From Pythium myriotylum (lineage: Eukaryota > Oomycota > Peronosporomycetes > Pythiales > Pythiaceae), in NCBI GenBank assembly GCA_023091665.1, contig JALJCQ010000015.1:3410001-3474000 (forward strand): a stretch of DNA of 64,000 nt. The letters run 5' to 3'. A model generated the notes under the pieces. It did not search any database and had not been told where the DNA came from. It saw only the letters and a program-made list of their open reading frames with translations. The translations under genes were made by a program, and so were the position numbers. Positions 9,104-19,659 of the stretch are shown in pieces; the first letter of the stretch is position 1, and each line of letters opens with the position of its first letter.

Positions 9104-9827
9104 ATGAGTGACTTCTGCTGGACCTTGGTCCAGTGCAAGTTATTTTCTGACATAGAACAGTCAGAGCTCGAGAGATTAGAGGCGGAGGTCGCTGCAGCGC
9201 GCGCAGCGTGTATCGCGTCAACGTCTCGCAATAGCTACCGGTGCTCAACTGTCCGATTGATCAAGTGGTTGTTCACCAACAAACCGCAGAGGATTACCAA
9301 CAAGTGCGAACGTCGCAGCAGCAGTTCTGGAGCAATTAGAGGCGGCAGGATTTGTCCGCCGCCCAGAGCAAAATGAAACTGAGGAAGTCATAGCTAGTAG
9401 AGTGGATCAAGTGGCGAGCTGGAGCGATTTGCTCCACGAGTTCCATCAGGACACGGACTTACCCTCCGGCCCGCCATATCAAGTGTGGCTACGGCGGTGT
9501 TGTCGGGATACGGTCAACAACGTCCCACCGCTTCGATACTTAACGCCGTCTCAGCTTGGTCAAAACAGGAACAAAAGGAAGCGGCTGTGTGATCTGCGCT
9601 TTCTCATGAAAAAAATCGAGGAACGAGCCGCCCAACTTGGCAACCAAACTGACGGGATATCCTTGACAGACGCTGCTGCCATCTTCGAACAATGCAAAGA
9701 CGTGATTGCAGTACAAGACGAAACACCACACAAGCGCCGCCGCAGAAGCACACAGATCGACTGGCTTACTGTGGCAACGTTGCTCCGCAAGCAAGAGAAA
9801 TCCGCGAGGTTGGCGAGAACTAGTTGA
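9104..9827 (+). pseudogene. Frameshifted remnant of an unknown, probably transposon-encoded protein
   Basis: Two open pieces in different frames join around 9250-9300. The first begins MSDFCWTLVQ and contains a helical Glu/Ala-rich stretch then a basic segment with RLIKWLFTNKP. The second (open from about 9270, ending at 9827) has LEQLEAAGF, DLPSGPPYQVW and a basic cluster HKRRRRS. The first piece loosely recalls the helical core-binding domain of Crypton-type tyrosine recombinases (weak inference). It ends close to where the antisense tyrosine-recombinase retrotransposon begins, so it may be truncated by it. Confidence 0.3.
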
Positions 9828-9966
9828 CATTGCGTTACCCAAATTTCCTCAAGCTCTCGAGCTCGGAAGTGGGGGCAAGCAAGTGTATTGCGCCTTGCCC
9901 ATGTGGGCGTGGCGAGGCGGCCCCAAGATATAGCATGCCGAGGTGCGCGTGCGGGACTGGTGCGAT

Positions 9967-10938
9967 TCATACCATGCGCCTGGAGAGGTCGATTGTAGAT
10001 TCCGCGGCTTGTACTGGGTAGTCTTCGTAGACCCGTGACACCCACCTTCCTAGCAACTTGATTGCGAGGCTGTCTGCTCCTCCGCTGAGCAGAGCCGTCG
10101 CGCCGCCGATTCTGATTGAGTGAGTAGAGTAATTTGCGGCAGGCACGCCGACGGCTCTGGCTGTCATCTTTAGTGCATTCGATACTGACCAGGCATCGAG
10201 GTTGTAGCATAGGTACTCGCTTGTCGTCGCCGATCGACCCAAACTCTTCTTCGCGCGCACGATGTGCTTGAGGGCGCGTACTGGACAGAGAAGCGCGTCC
10301 CCCGACGCGTGCATCGTCCGCCAAGCCCCTCGTCCGAACTGGTCGTTCTTGGCTCCTTCAAGACCAATTGTCACAGCCGTTGCCTTGTGTTCGTGGACTG
10401 GGCGGCCATGTCGATCAGAGAAGAACACATGCCGGGTCTTGAGACAGTAGAATCTCCTTTTGCTCCCGATCGCGAGGTACTCCGAGCGACGCAGCAGGAA
10501 GAAGTAGGCGAGCAGCACGCTGCCCCACAGTAGGCGTTGGCGAGGGTCGTTGAAACGAAGTGTACGGCGGAGCTGTCGCAGGAACGCGGGAGTGAGAGGC
10601 TGCTTCTTCGCCGCCGGTGTCGACAAACGCTGGATACCTTTGAGGAGGATGTGGAGCCGCGGTCCGCAACCTACTTCGCGACCTAAATACATCAAATAAA
10701 ACCAGCGAATCGCGGCCAGCTTGAGCTGGATGGTCGGGTATTGATTACCACAACGGGCCGAATTCCAACCGTGCTTCTATAAATAGATGGCAAAGTAGCT
10801 GAGGCGATGGTGACACAGTGTTTCGGACGACGGGAGCCACCTTGACCAACGCATCACGTGGGCGAATTGGCACCACTGCTTCCAGTGGGCGCGGTACTTG
10901 GAGCCGGTAGACTCAGCCAGGGCGTGTCGACGGAGCAT
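9967..10938 (-). pseudogene. Tyrosine recombinase of DIRS-like element, one in-frame stop
   Basis: From ATG at 10938 the frame encodes a helical core-binding domain (MLRRHALAESTGSKYRAHW ... LSYFAIYL), meets a TAG at 10777-10779, then continues in the same frame through the catalytic domain to 9967. The catalytic signature is visible: an Arg in LLRRSEY, then THSIRIGGATAL (H-x2-R), LLGRW, and the nucleophile Tyr in RVYEDYP. These enzymes insert circular cDNA by strand exchange, without target duplication. The single TAG would remove the whole catalytic domain. The start overlaps the end of the RT ORF by 85 bp in another frame, typical of this class. Confidence 0.8.
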
Positions 10939-12947
10939 CCGGCCCAGACGGCGGAGAGATCGTCGTAAGGAGGTTGCACGGCCACCTGCGACCAATCAGA
11001 CGACATGTCAGCCCACGTCTTCCACAGTTTGTGAGACGAATCCCATGCGCGGGACCCCGCGTCAGCCATGGTGTTTGCCACACCAGCGATATGCTCCGCG
11101 GCCAGTACAATACCAAACTGGAACTCGGCAAGCGACAATAGACGAGTGTAGAGCTGCGCGAGGGGGTGACGGCTGGATCTCTTCGAGGACCACGAGACAG
11201 CGCTAGCATTATCGATGTGGAGGCACACGACGACCGGCCCGGCGGTAGCATCATCCTGCCATAACGGTCCCCAGTGTGTGGCCTCAAGGACCGCGCTCTG
11301 AAGCTCGCGAACGTTGATTGACCACGCCGGGTCGCGGGCCTGAATGAGTACACGCTGTTGGGCGGTGAACTGTTGACGAATGTATTCGCGACGGATTGGC
11401 TCGAGGACACAGAGACCCGTATCAGACGCGTCCATGAACACGTTGACCGACGCTCGGGCGACCCATGCGAACACTTCGACTGGGATCGAGTTGAACCGGG
11501 ATGGGTGATGGAGAATAGCTCTGAACCACCACAAATCTTCGACGACCGAGCTTGGGGGTCGTCGACGGCCCGATGCCAATGAGCAAGCGAAGCCGTGGAC
11601 ACGCTGATAGAAGGATCTTGCCGAAGGGAAACAGACCGCCACGTGGCGGAGGACACCTAATAGCTCGAGTACCTCGGTCTTGGTCACGGCGTTTGAGGTG
11701 AGCAGTGCATTCGTGCGGGCGAGGGCCTTGGCCAGCTTCGCTGGTGGTATCGACACTGTACCGCGTGCTGTGTCCCACAGCAGGCCGAGAGCCTTTCCGT
11801 GGGTGTTCCAGTCCGTGAACTTGTGTTCGTTAACTGCTGCTGGTCCTAGGACTCGAAGCATGGCGTATCGAAGCGCGATGTTGGCGTCGTGGCAGCGCGA
11901 CCCTGAGTCGACCTCGACGCACGTGTGATCATCACACCAGACGTTTCCGACGAACGGGGAGGGATCCAGATTCGCGCGCTCCGGCATGCAAGCCTCGTAG
12001 AGCGTGTTGATTACAGTCGCGGCGAGTGAGTAAAATGCTGGTGATCCGCACCAACCGAATCCACACGCGAGGTCAATAATGAGGCAGTCGTCAAAAATGA
12101 AAGCGAACATGTGTACCGCTTCTGCATTCATCGGCACGTGCCGGAACGCGCTGGAGACGTCTCCAAGCATGAGAAGAATGACTGCCGTTGGGAACTGGGT
12201 GCGAAGAAAATGGAGCCTGCGGGCGATGTCGACCGGAGGGTTGTAAGAAATCTCAGGGAAGTTATCTCGCAAAGTGAAATCGTTGACCGAGCTCTTGGGT
12301 GGGTACGAGTAGTCATTGATGAGGCGGATGTCGATCCCTTGTGGAGAACGCTTCTCAACCGCGCCGAGGGGGCTGGTGAATATTTCTGGCCATTGTGTGA
12401 GAAGAGACTTGTCCACGATGAGGTAGCGCCCGTCTGCCACTCCTTGTTTAATATGACGGCGAATGGCGTCGGGGTTGGCGAGCGCCGAGCGATGGTTGGG
12501 GGGTCGGTCACGTTCCCTGATTGCTCTCGAGCTGGACCACTCCGGACGCACACCGTGACGAACGATCGCGTTCCAACGTCGGACAATGTCCGCCTGCTGC
12601 GTAGAGGTCCAGGTGCCGGTGATCTCAAGCAAGTGTTTGTTTGGGCGGGCGTCCTCCTGTGTCTCACCGCGGAAAAGGCGAACAAAGTTGGGAAGTGACA
12701 GCGCAGATCGCCGTGCGAACGTTGACATCGCATCGACGTAGGGCGCGTCGAGACCGACCGCTTCACGGTCGAAGACAGGCAGACACACTCCGTAGCGTGG
12801 TGCAACGTCGAGCACGTGCTCAGACGTCTGGCGAACAGAGGTCTCGTACAGAGACGCGCGAAGTCGACTCTCTCGCGCAAGCCGAACATGTAGGCGACAT
12901 GACAGGGTGTCGCATTGGGACGAGATGGTGGCCACAGGCCCGGGCAT
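10854..12947 (-). CDS. Reverse transcriptase and RNase H of DIRS-like element
   Basis: 697 residues from ATG at 12947, uninterrupted. RT motifs: IVDKSLLTQWP, IRLINDYSYP (fingers), LMLGDVSSAFRHVPM (motif A Asp), ACGFGWCGSPAFYS (motif B), and VWCDDHTCVEV carrying the catalytic Asp pair (WCDD in place of YVDD). RNase H follows with FMDASDTGLCVL, NVRELQSAVLEA and LHIDNASAVSW, i.e. D...E...D. The composition matches DIRS-type polymerases, which are distinct from Ty3. It copies the element's RNA into cDNA for the recombinase. The last about 100 residues are low complexity and overlap the recombinase start. Confidence 0.85.
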   Translation of the reverse strand: MPGPVATISSQCDTLSCRLHVRLARESRLRASLYETSVRQTSEHVLDVAPRYGVCLPVFDREAVGLDAPYVDAMSTFARRSALSLPNFVRLFRGETQEDARPNKHLLEITGTWTSTQQADIVRRWNAIVRHGVRPEWSSSRAIRERDRPPNHRSALANPDAIRRHIKQGVADGRYLIVDKSLLTQWPEIFTSPLGAVEKRSPQGIDIRLINDYSYPPKSSVNDFTLRDNFPEISYNPPVDIARRLHFLRTQFPTAVILLMLGDVSSAFRHVPMNAEAVHMFAFIFDDCLIIDLACGFGWCGSPAFYSLAATVINTLYEACMPERANLDPSPFVGNVWCDDHTCVEVDSGSRCHDANIALRYAMLRVLGPAAVNEHKFTDWNTHGKALGLLWDTARGTVSIPPAKLAKALARTNALLTSNAVTKTEVLELLGVLRHVAVCFPSARSFYQRVHGFACSLASGRRRPPSSVVEDLWWFRAILHHPSRFNSIPVEVFAWVARASVNVFMDASDTGLCVLEPIRREYIRQQFTAQQRVLIQARDPAWSINVRELQSAVLEATHWGPLWQDDATAGPVVVCLHIDNASAVSWSSKRSSRHPLAQLYTRLLSLAEFQFGIVLAAEHIAGVANTMADAGSRAWDSSHKLWKTWADMSSDWSQVAVQPPYDDLSAVWAGCSVDTPWLSLPAPSTAPTGSSGANSPT

Positions 12948-12983
12948 AGAGGCCGACGGCGCAGCGCTAGACCACGTGGGTAG

Positions 12984-14091
12984 TCATAGGTTCGAAAATC
13001 CCTCGCCGAGACCGCCGTATCGGCTCGTGATTAGTGCAATGGCTTCCGCAGACAGCTTGGTGGTGGGCCTGAAGTGACCCCTTTGCGAGTGAAAACAGCC
13101 ACCCGAGCCGTCACCGGTACAGCCTACTTTGGATACATACTTCATGCACAGCGACTTCCCTCCGGAACGGGGGAGTCCAGCAAGCACCTGGGTAGGAATA
13201 GACGATTCCGTCCGCGGTCGTTGTCGTCGACAGTCGCCACTAAGCGCGGCTTTGTTTGGGTTGCCGCGAACGCCCTGTGCGCTTGGTCAAGGGACGGTTC
13301 TGTCGCTTGATGTCTTCCACGTCGTCCTCATCCGTTCCGAACAGGAGGCTGTCGGCGTCTGCACCGTTGTCATCGTTCTCGATTGCAGTCCGGAAGGAGC
13401 GCGCGCTGGACGCGGGTGAATACGGCTCGTCGCGTTGGTGTTTGGGAACCTGTCGGGTGTCCGACGACGAAGGTGGTGAGGACGATACTTGAGGATCCGT
13501 GTACACGTCACTGGCGTTTCGTTTGCGTGAACCTGTCGTGCAATCTATAATATGTTGTCGCCGCACCGACACGACAGTCAGGTCGTGCGGGCGCAAAAGT
13601 GGGACGCGCTCGTTCGGAGCGAAGGGGACCGACAGCATGTTGGCGATAGTTTTGGGCAACGTCGCGCGCTTAGACTTGTAGGCGGCAATCACTTTATTTT
13701 GCTGGTCAAGGAGCTCCAGAGCGTTGACAATGGCGATGTTGACGCCAGCCCCAACTTGGATGGCGTAGTTCAGTAGGTCGAGCTTGATCAGGCGCAGAGG
13801 ATCGAGTGGTATGGTGGTGGTCTCCGTGCCGTAGCGAACACGCAGAGACGCTAGGGACTCAGCGACGTGGTACCCGGTGACGACGCCGTAGGCCCATTCG
13901 TCTATGTGAGACCCGCTGGGGTGGGCGAACGCGACAGGCAGGCCCACGTACGACCCCGGCCACAGCTCGGACTCGCTATCGTCGACCACTCTGTGCCGAA
14001 GCTTGTCGAGGGGGATGGAAAACTCGGAGTCGGAGTCGACATCGGGGCCCACAGCGTGGACGGTCGCCAGGTCCGCAGACGACACGGACAT
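12984..14091 (-). pseudogene. Gag-like protein of DIRS-like element, frameshifted
   Basis: From ATG at 14091 the frame runs to 13240 (283 residues): a globular region with WAYGVVTGYH, NIAIVNALELLDQQNKVIAAY and LPKTIANML, then a Ser/Pro/Arg-rich linker. The C-terminal zinc motif is in another frame (about 13230-12984): LCMKYVSKVGC ... CFHSQRGHF, a Cys/His arrangement found in Gag proteins of tyrosine-recombinase retrotransposons. The two parts must be joined by a frameshift near 13240-13290. Probably the RNA-binding structural protein; non-functional as it stands. Confidence 0.6.
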
Positions 14092-14100
14092 ATATCAGAG

Positions 14101-15379
14101 CTTTTAGGGCCGGACCGATGAAGGCGAGTGTCCCGCGAGTGATTGGCATGGCACAGACCGATGGAATACCTGTGGTGTTGTTGATTATTTGCCTTGTTTG
14201 CCTGGTCGCAGGCAGATTCTAAACTGACCTACGACGATCTGGGAAATGTTTCCCTAGACGATGCTACTAAGAATACACACGACTTTGTGACCTGGGACGA
14301 TGTCACATCCTCGAGTCTGGGTATCTTATCTTCCTCGCATCTTGCCGCATCCGGAAATGGCAACATCCTTCGGAATGTATGCTCATTGATACCACCTTTA
14401 GTAGATTTCGTCGTCCAGCAGAATCCTATCCACCGTCCAGAATTTTCCGTCCACATCTAAATGGACCGTTTCACCAAACTGCCAGTGTAGGAACCGTGTG
14501 AAAGATTCCGAACCTCTTCTTTCTTTGGCGTGTTGATGAAAGAGACTGCGTTAGTATTGGCGAAAGTCCGCGGAACATTCATATTCGGAGCCTTAACTAA
14601 GCTGAACGAGAGAGTCCATTGCAGTTGGCCCACATCACAGCGGTGCCATGACCTGAGCATGTCTGCTGGAGAGAAAGGTGTATAGATTTCCATCTTGGGA
14701 CGCAAGCAGTGAGTCTTGGGCCGGAGCTGTTGTTGTGCGTGTCACACTAACGTCAGGGGAGTCATCTATTTTCTGGAGCACGGCGATTCACCTCGGCTCA
14801 CTTTGGACGACACCCAAACAAGCTGCCTTTCAGCTCTCTCCAATTACGTTATATCGAAGTAGGCGGCTCCCACTTCTTCTTCGGCACCTACGCTCGCTAC
14901 ACCCGCCACATAGCCTCCACTTGCGTCGCCTGTACAACCAGGCTCGCACAAAAGCCGACTTCTCGGCATTCAGCACATGCTCCATCGACCTCGTGCGGAG
15001 AACAAGATGGCGAACGCGCTGGCCACTCTACCTCTCTCGACGCGCCTGTGCGATGTGTTGGAGCCGGTCCCATATAAAGAGCTCTGTCAGGATGACTCAA
15101 TACGCTGTGACATGGCGGCAGCTATCTGCAAGTCCCACGTCCAGCGGCCCTGCTTGTTCAACGAGCACGTGGGGTCCGCGTCGCCCACGAACACAAACAT
15201 ACGCACGCCATTGCTGAGCAGGACCGCGACATTAACTTCCACTCGCGAGGATATGTCCACAGATGCAAGCGAGCCGGCAACCTCGAGGCTGCTTGCTGTC
15301 TGCTGGCGCGCAAAGGTAGCCAAGCGCGTTCTTGTTGACTTAGTCTTCAAGGCGAAAGAAGTAGTAGTAGTACTACGTC
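14101..15379. other. Gene-poor interval between retroelement and PAN relic
   Basis: No intact gene. A short hairpin-like sequence (GTCCA ... TGGAC, about 14448-14465) and the string TCCAGAATTTTCCG (about 14437) echo the sequence at about 9030. Around 14980-15100 the plus strand reads AENKMANALATLP, weakly like the end of a retroelement RNase H. All are too degraded to call. Confidence 0.4.
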
Positions 15380-15384
15380 TCCAT

Positions 15385-15483
15385 GTTCCGCTCGCTCAAG
15401 TGTTTAGAGTTTTCATGGAACAGCTACGAGGCGGCACGTGTTACTTCACGAACAAAATCACGATCACCACATGCGTGACTTAG
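15385..15483 (+). pseudogene. Relic of a PAN/Apple module on the opposite strand
   Basis: The plus strand encodes a Cys followed by FSWNSY and, one base out of frame, GGTCYFTNK. Together these match the W-N-N-Y-x-GGTC-Y-F-K core of the neighbouring PAN/Apple genes with one base missing at about 15428. No start or signal peptide remains. Opposite in orientation to the intact paralogs. Confidence 0.6.
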
Positions 15484-15639
15484 CAGTCCATGGTAGTATA
15501 CCTAATGGTGCAGAAATCGGAAATCGAAGACGAACCAACTCATAGTATTGATTTACTCATATATTGATTTAACCGTTTGCCGTCGGACACAAAGAGATAC
15601 GTTGGGAAAGAGTTTACCGAGTTTGTTCCTTCGAGGTAT

Positions 15640-16275
15640 TCACTGGCAATTAAACTTGCCGCGTCGCATCACCGCGTAGGAAAACAAGCCGCCCTTCTGG
15701 ATCTTGTTTGATGCCATGCTCTTGAACCAGCAAGTACCACCCTCGTGGGAGCTCCATGTGACCGCGAAACAGCCGTTCCAATTGAAGCAACGGTCTACGC
15801 AGGTAGCTGCATTCTTCTCTGGTGCGTTGCCAATGTCATACCCGGGCATGTCGGTCGAGTTGTAGTTGCTCAAGAGCCTCAAATCGAGATTTCCGTTCTT
15901 GCGGTATTCAAAGTACGAGATTGCGCCGGTCTTGGGGACGCTGTTTGGAATCGCCCACACCCACGACGAGTCCCACTGTTTGTACCAACAAGTGCCGCCT
16001 TCGTGGCTTGTCCACGTGACAGCGTTGCAGCCCGAAGAGAGTCTACACCCTGTCCAGCACGCCATCGGATCGGAAGACTTCTCGTTGCGAAGGTCCTTCA
16101 GGACCAGATCAACACCACACGCGGTCGCGACGTCTGAGATAAGGGGTGTGGCTCCAGTGGCAACATCCGTGAGCTCGCGCGCCATATCGTTCTCCGAGGT
16201 GCTCGACGTTGCCGAAGTGGGAGCTGCTGTGAGGAGGGCGATGGCAGCCAAGATCTTCCAGTAACCGCAGTTCAT
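15640..16275 (-). CDS. Secreted protein with two PAN/Apple modules (paralog 2)
   Basis: 211 residues from ATG at 16275. Signal peptide about residues 1-23 (ILAAIALLTAAPTSATSS). Module 1 carries CGVDLVLKDL and WTSHEGGTCWYKQWDSSW; module 2 carries DMPGYDIG and WSSHEGGTCWFKS. Conserved Cys positions in both suggest disulfides and an extracellular fold. Each module starts with a CGVD- or DMPGYDIG-type strand, so the protein is a tandem of two PAN/Apple-like domains with nothing else. First of three closely spaced minus-strand paralogs here. Likely surface- or ligand-binding; the ligand is unknown. Confidence 0.85.
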   Translation of the reverse strand: MNCGYWKILAAIALLTAAPTSATSSTSENDMARELTDVATGATPLISDVATACGVDLVLKDLRNEKSSDPMACWTGCRLSSGCNAVTWTSHEGGTCWYKQWDSSWVWAIPNSVPKTGAISYFEYRKNGNLDLRLLSNYNSTDMPGYDIGNAPEKNAATCVDRCFNWNGCFAVTWSSHEGGTCWFKSMASNKIQKGGLFSYAVMRRGKFNCQ

Positions 16276-16660
16276 TTTGAGAAATCGTTTGGGAAATGTG
16301 GAGAGTGTTTCGTTCGCGGCGTCTTGAGAAATGAGTCAGGCAGGCTATTGAGAGCCGCATCTCGTCCGATACATGATCGTTGGGAGACGAGAAACCACAT
16401 TTTGCCCCTCGGATGAATTGTGACTGGATCATTGCTGGATTCACCTGTGATATCTATACCTGGGTAGGGTTACAGTAAAGGGAGTTCGTTCAGGCCCAGC
16501 CTCTCCCACAAAGATCTTTGTGGTCAGTTGATGCAGGAAAATCCGAACGTTGTGTGACGGCCACGGTATGAATCACGACTTGACAGATGCTGTGTCTTGC
16601 AGTTCCCAGACCACTTTGCTGTCGTGGTCGCTTCCGGTGCGGATGGCACATGAACCAGGA

Positions 16661-17311
16661 GACGACGGTTAGGACAGCAAACAAAAACGGCCTTAGAGCC
16701 ATTCCCAACCACGCTCCGAACACGGTGCACGCTGTGAATCCGGTGCACGCGTCTGAGTCTTTGCATGTGATTGGTTCCTAAATTCTGGATCTGATCGGTG
16801 TTTTTGGAGAATGCCTGGAGAAAATGTTCACCAATCACGTCCATGTGCGCCAGCTTTTATCCAATAATCTTTGACTCCCCAATACCTGCTCCGCATTGTG
16901 GGGAGCAAATGAAGTTATCAGGAGTGCAGTCGGAGGGAATGTCGACCCCACGTTCCCTGGTTGTGACTTATCCACCATCAGCAAAGAGGACAGCGGAGTT
17001 TGCCGCTCGATTGTTTCTACTAGCAGTTCCCTAGCCCAAGACACTTTCAAAAAGCGCCCGGGTTTCCCGTTGGCGCGCCAAGCCTGCTTGGTGAGGACTG
17101 CCATCGGACCTCTCACATCCGCGCTAGTTTTTTACCAATCACATTACGACAGCTGGGAGCGTGCACCAGGCGCCGTGATTCGTTCCCAACCGCTCCCGAT
17201 GGGTGCATGCACCGTATTTCTGATATGCACCGCGTGCACCGTGCACCGAGCGTGGTTGGGAATGGCTCTTAAAAGCCCGTTTTTGTTTGCTGTTCGTACA
17301 GTAGCGTCATC
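16661..17311. mobile_element. MITE-like element with about 75-bp terminal inverted repeats
   Basis: The left arm (about 16661-16735) and right arm (about 17230-17311) are inverted copies sharing CAGCAAACAAAAACGG, then AGAGCCATTCCCAACCACGCTC and a GGTGCACG repeat block, with small indels. The roughly 500-bp centre has no coding capacity. This is a non-autonomous inverted-repeat element; superfamily and target duplication could not be fixed. It separates two tandem PAN/Apple genes. Confidence 0.7.
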
Positions 17312-17456
17312 AACCGCTCACTATTCGCGAATGGAAGATGCCTACGAGGTCATCACATCATGTCATTGCCAAGAGAAGAACGAAGAATCGGATACCAGTT
17401 CTTTGCTTACGGTAAATGGTCTTATCACTCGATAGAAATTCTGACTGGCTGGCGGC

Positions 17457-18092
17457 TTACTGGCACTTGAGTTTACCACGGCGCAGCACCGAGTAGGTAG
17501 ACAGACCTTCCTTGGCGATCGCGTTCGATGCCATGCTTTTAAACCAGCACGTGCCACCTTGGTGAGGACTCCACGTGACCGCGAAGCACCCGCTACGCTT
17601 GGCGCAATGCGACTCGCAAACCCACTCGTTTCGCTCAGGCGTGTTGCCGATGTCGTAGCCAGGCATGTCCGTCTGATACTGCTGACTCAACCTCAACACC
17701 TCTGGCTCGCCATCACGATACTCAAAGTACGAGATGGCTCCGGTCTTGGCAGTATTTTTTGGGGTCCCCCACGCCCACGAAGAGTCCCACTGCTTGTACC
17801 AACAAGTACCGCCTTCATGGTTTGTCCACGTGACTGCGTTGCAATCGCGAATAGAAAGCCTGCATTTCATCCAGCATGCCATCGGATCGGATGACTTGCC
17901 GTTGGTCAGGTCCTTCTCTAGGAGATCGACGCCACACGCGGTCGCGACGGCCGAAACGAGGGGGACGGTTCCGGTTGTAACGTCCGTGAGCCCGCGTGTC
18001 GTTTTGACCTCCGAAGCACTTGCGGTGGCGAAAGTCGAAGCAGCCACGACAAGAGGGACGACTGCGAACATCTTCCAGTTGCTGCTGTTCAT
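17457..18092 (-). CDS. Secreted protein with two PAN/Apple modules (paralog 3)
   Basis: 211 residues from ATG at 18092. Signal peptide about residues 1-25 (MFAVVPLVVAASTFATASA). Module 1: CGVDLLEKDL ... WTNHEGGTCWYKQWDSSW; module 2: DMPGYDIG ... CFAVTWSPHQGGTCWFKS. Closest to paralog 2 in length and motif, consistent with tandem duplication. It has one extra Cys pair in module 2 (WVCESHCAKRSGC). No membrane anchor after the signal peptide. Function inferred as extracellular binding. Confidence 0.85.
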   Translation of the reverse strand: MNSSNWKMFAVVPLVVAASTFATASASEVKTTRGLTDVTTGTVPLVSAVATACGVDLLEKDLTNGKSSDPMACWMKCRLSIRDCNAVTWTNHEGGTCWYKQWDSSWAWGTPKNTAKTGAISYFEYRDGEPEVLRLSQQYQTDMPGYDIGNTPERNEWVCESHCAKRSGCFAVTWSPHQGGTCWFKSMASNAIAKEGLSTYSVLRRGKLKCQ

Positions 18093-18587
18093 GGTCCAAG
18101 TCGAGTCAGTTGACGGTCGGTCGTTCGCGGAATCTTAGGAAATGAGTCTGGCTGGGAATCGGTGTCTACATTCTGGGCAAGCGTCCAAGGATGTTGTCTC
18201 TCTGGCCCGCAAATCGATCGCACTAGATTTATTGTGATACGAGCCCAAGACATACAACTATACCAGACATTGCGTTGTTCCATATCACTCCTCATTCCTG
18301 GAACTGGTCTCTCAAAATTCTATCGTGGACAGTCGACAAAGTCTATCACGCTCGTCGATCAGTGGCTGGCTGACGCGGAATTGCACGCGTATTTCTACTA
18401 CACACACAAACTCAAAGCTTCGACCTTAATTTCGCGTAAGTACCGTAGTAGAAATACGTATATCTCATATTCGATTCGATTTTTTTGTGCACTCCGCAAG
18501 CAGATGTTTTTTCGTATGCAACTGCTGACCTCACGCGTTCATAGTATAGATTGAATGGTTCGCCTCCTATCACTGCCCGAGGTGGAC
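18093..18587. other. Intergenic spacer between PAN/Apple paralogs
   Basis: No coding or repeat structure that I can support; AT-richer than the flanks around 18400-18550, probably the 3' region of paralog 4 and the 5' region of paralog 3. Confidence 0.5.
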
Positions 18588-19214
18588 TTATTGGCACTTC
18601 CATTTGTTTCGTCGGAGGATCGCGTAGGAAAACAAACCGCCATTGTCAACCGTGTTCGACACCATGCTCTTGAACCAGCAGGTACCTCCTTGGTAAGGGC
18701 TCCACGTGACCGCGAAACAGCCGTTCCAATCGGAACAGCGGTCGATGCAAGCTCGTTCGTTCTTTTCTGGTGCGTTACCAATATCGTAGCCAGGCATATC
18801 AATCGAGTTGTGCTCACTCAGTGTCATCGTTGCCGGAAAGCCGTCGTTGTGATATTCAAAGTAAGAGATTGCACCAGTTTTGGGGGTGGTGCGCGGATAT
18901 CCCCACAAGGAGTCCCACCTCTTATACCAGCAAGTGCCACCTTCGTGGTTCGTCCACGTAACTGCGTTGCAGTCTCGAGAGACTATGCACTTGGTCCAAC
19001 ACGCCATCGGGTCGGACGACTTGTCATTACGAAGGTCGCTCTCTAGCAGATCGACGCCGCAAGCGGTAGCCATCGGAACTAAGGGCACAGTCCCGGTTAT
19101 GATGTCCGTGTACTCACGCATCATTTCGCTCTCCGAGGCGCTCAAAGTTGCTGAAGTCGAAGCTGCTGTGACGATAGCGGTAGCGAGCAAGATCTTCCAA
19201 TGGCCGTTCTTCAT
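18588..19214 (-). CDS. Secreted protein with two PAN/Apple modules (paralog 4)
   Basis: 208 residues from ATG at 19214. Signal peptide about residues 1-24 (ILLATAIVTAASTSATLSA). Module 1: CGVDLLESDL ... WTNHEGGTCWYKRWDSLW; module 2: DMPGYDIG ... WSPYQGGTCWFKS. Slightly shorter than its two neighbours through small indels. The conserved GGTCW core in both modules supports the same fold. It diverges head-to-head from the PhoD-like gene starting at 19660, sharing about 445 bp of upstream sequence. Confidence 0.85.
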   Translation of the reverse strand: MKNGHWKILLATAIVTAASTSATLSASESEMMREYTDIITGTVPLVPMATACGVDLLESDLRNDKSSDPMACWTKCIVSRDCNAVTWTNHEGGTCWYKRWDSLWGYPRTTPKTGAISYFEYHNDGFPATMTLSEHNSIDMPGYDIGNAPEKNERACIDRCSDWNGCFAVTWSPYQGGTCWFKSMVSNTVDNGGLFSYAILRRNKWKCQ

Positions 19215-19659
19215 AATTGAGACGGGAGGTGGTGGACAGCGAGAGTGTTTCGGACGCAGACTCTTGAGGAATGAGCCAGCTTGCTGGGCCGTCGCAGTCT
19301 CCCCGACACCCGAAGCGATTCCGAACGCGTGGAAGGAACTGCATTCTCTCGCAAAACTTCGTCCAAAGCTTGGATCTCTCCGCTGGATTTACTCTCGCAT
19401 ATGTACAGAACTCGAGATATTGATATCTCTAGAATACCACGCAAACCCGAGATACGAACTCGCGCAAAAATTCGCGTAACTTCAGTCGATCCACTCCCCC
19501 GTGCAACGCCACCCCATTGAATACACCCATCACGCCGGTGTCGGCGGCCACTCATTGCCTCGTTGCGGATCTCTCCACAAGCTTCAACTCGGAACGGCCA
19601 TCCACTCGTTCTCAGTCTCACCTTGTTTTGACAACTACCACTGGATCCGCTCGCACCAA

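Larger units (their letters stand above)
9830..14100 (-). mobile_element. DIRS-like tyrosine-recombinase retrotransposon, degraded
   Basis: Three consecutive minus-strand coding blocks in the order expected for DIRS/PAT-type retroelements: a Gag-like protein with a Cys/His zinc motif (14091 to 12984), reverse transcriptase plus RNase H (12947 to 10854), and a tyrosine recombinase overlapping the RT end (10938 to 9967). There is no DDE integrase or protease, in keeping with this class. I could not identify the terminal repeats, so the outer limits are approximate. A frameshift in gag and an in-frame stop in the recombinase show it is decayed. Confidence 0.8.

Noticed and set aside
14977..15483. 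168-codon plus-strand frame as a real gene
   Set aside because: Mixture of a weak retroelement scrap and the frameshifted PAN/Apple relic; no coherent protein.
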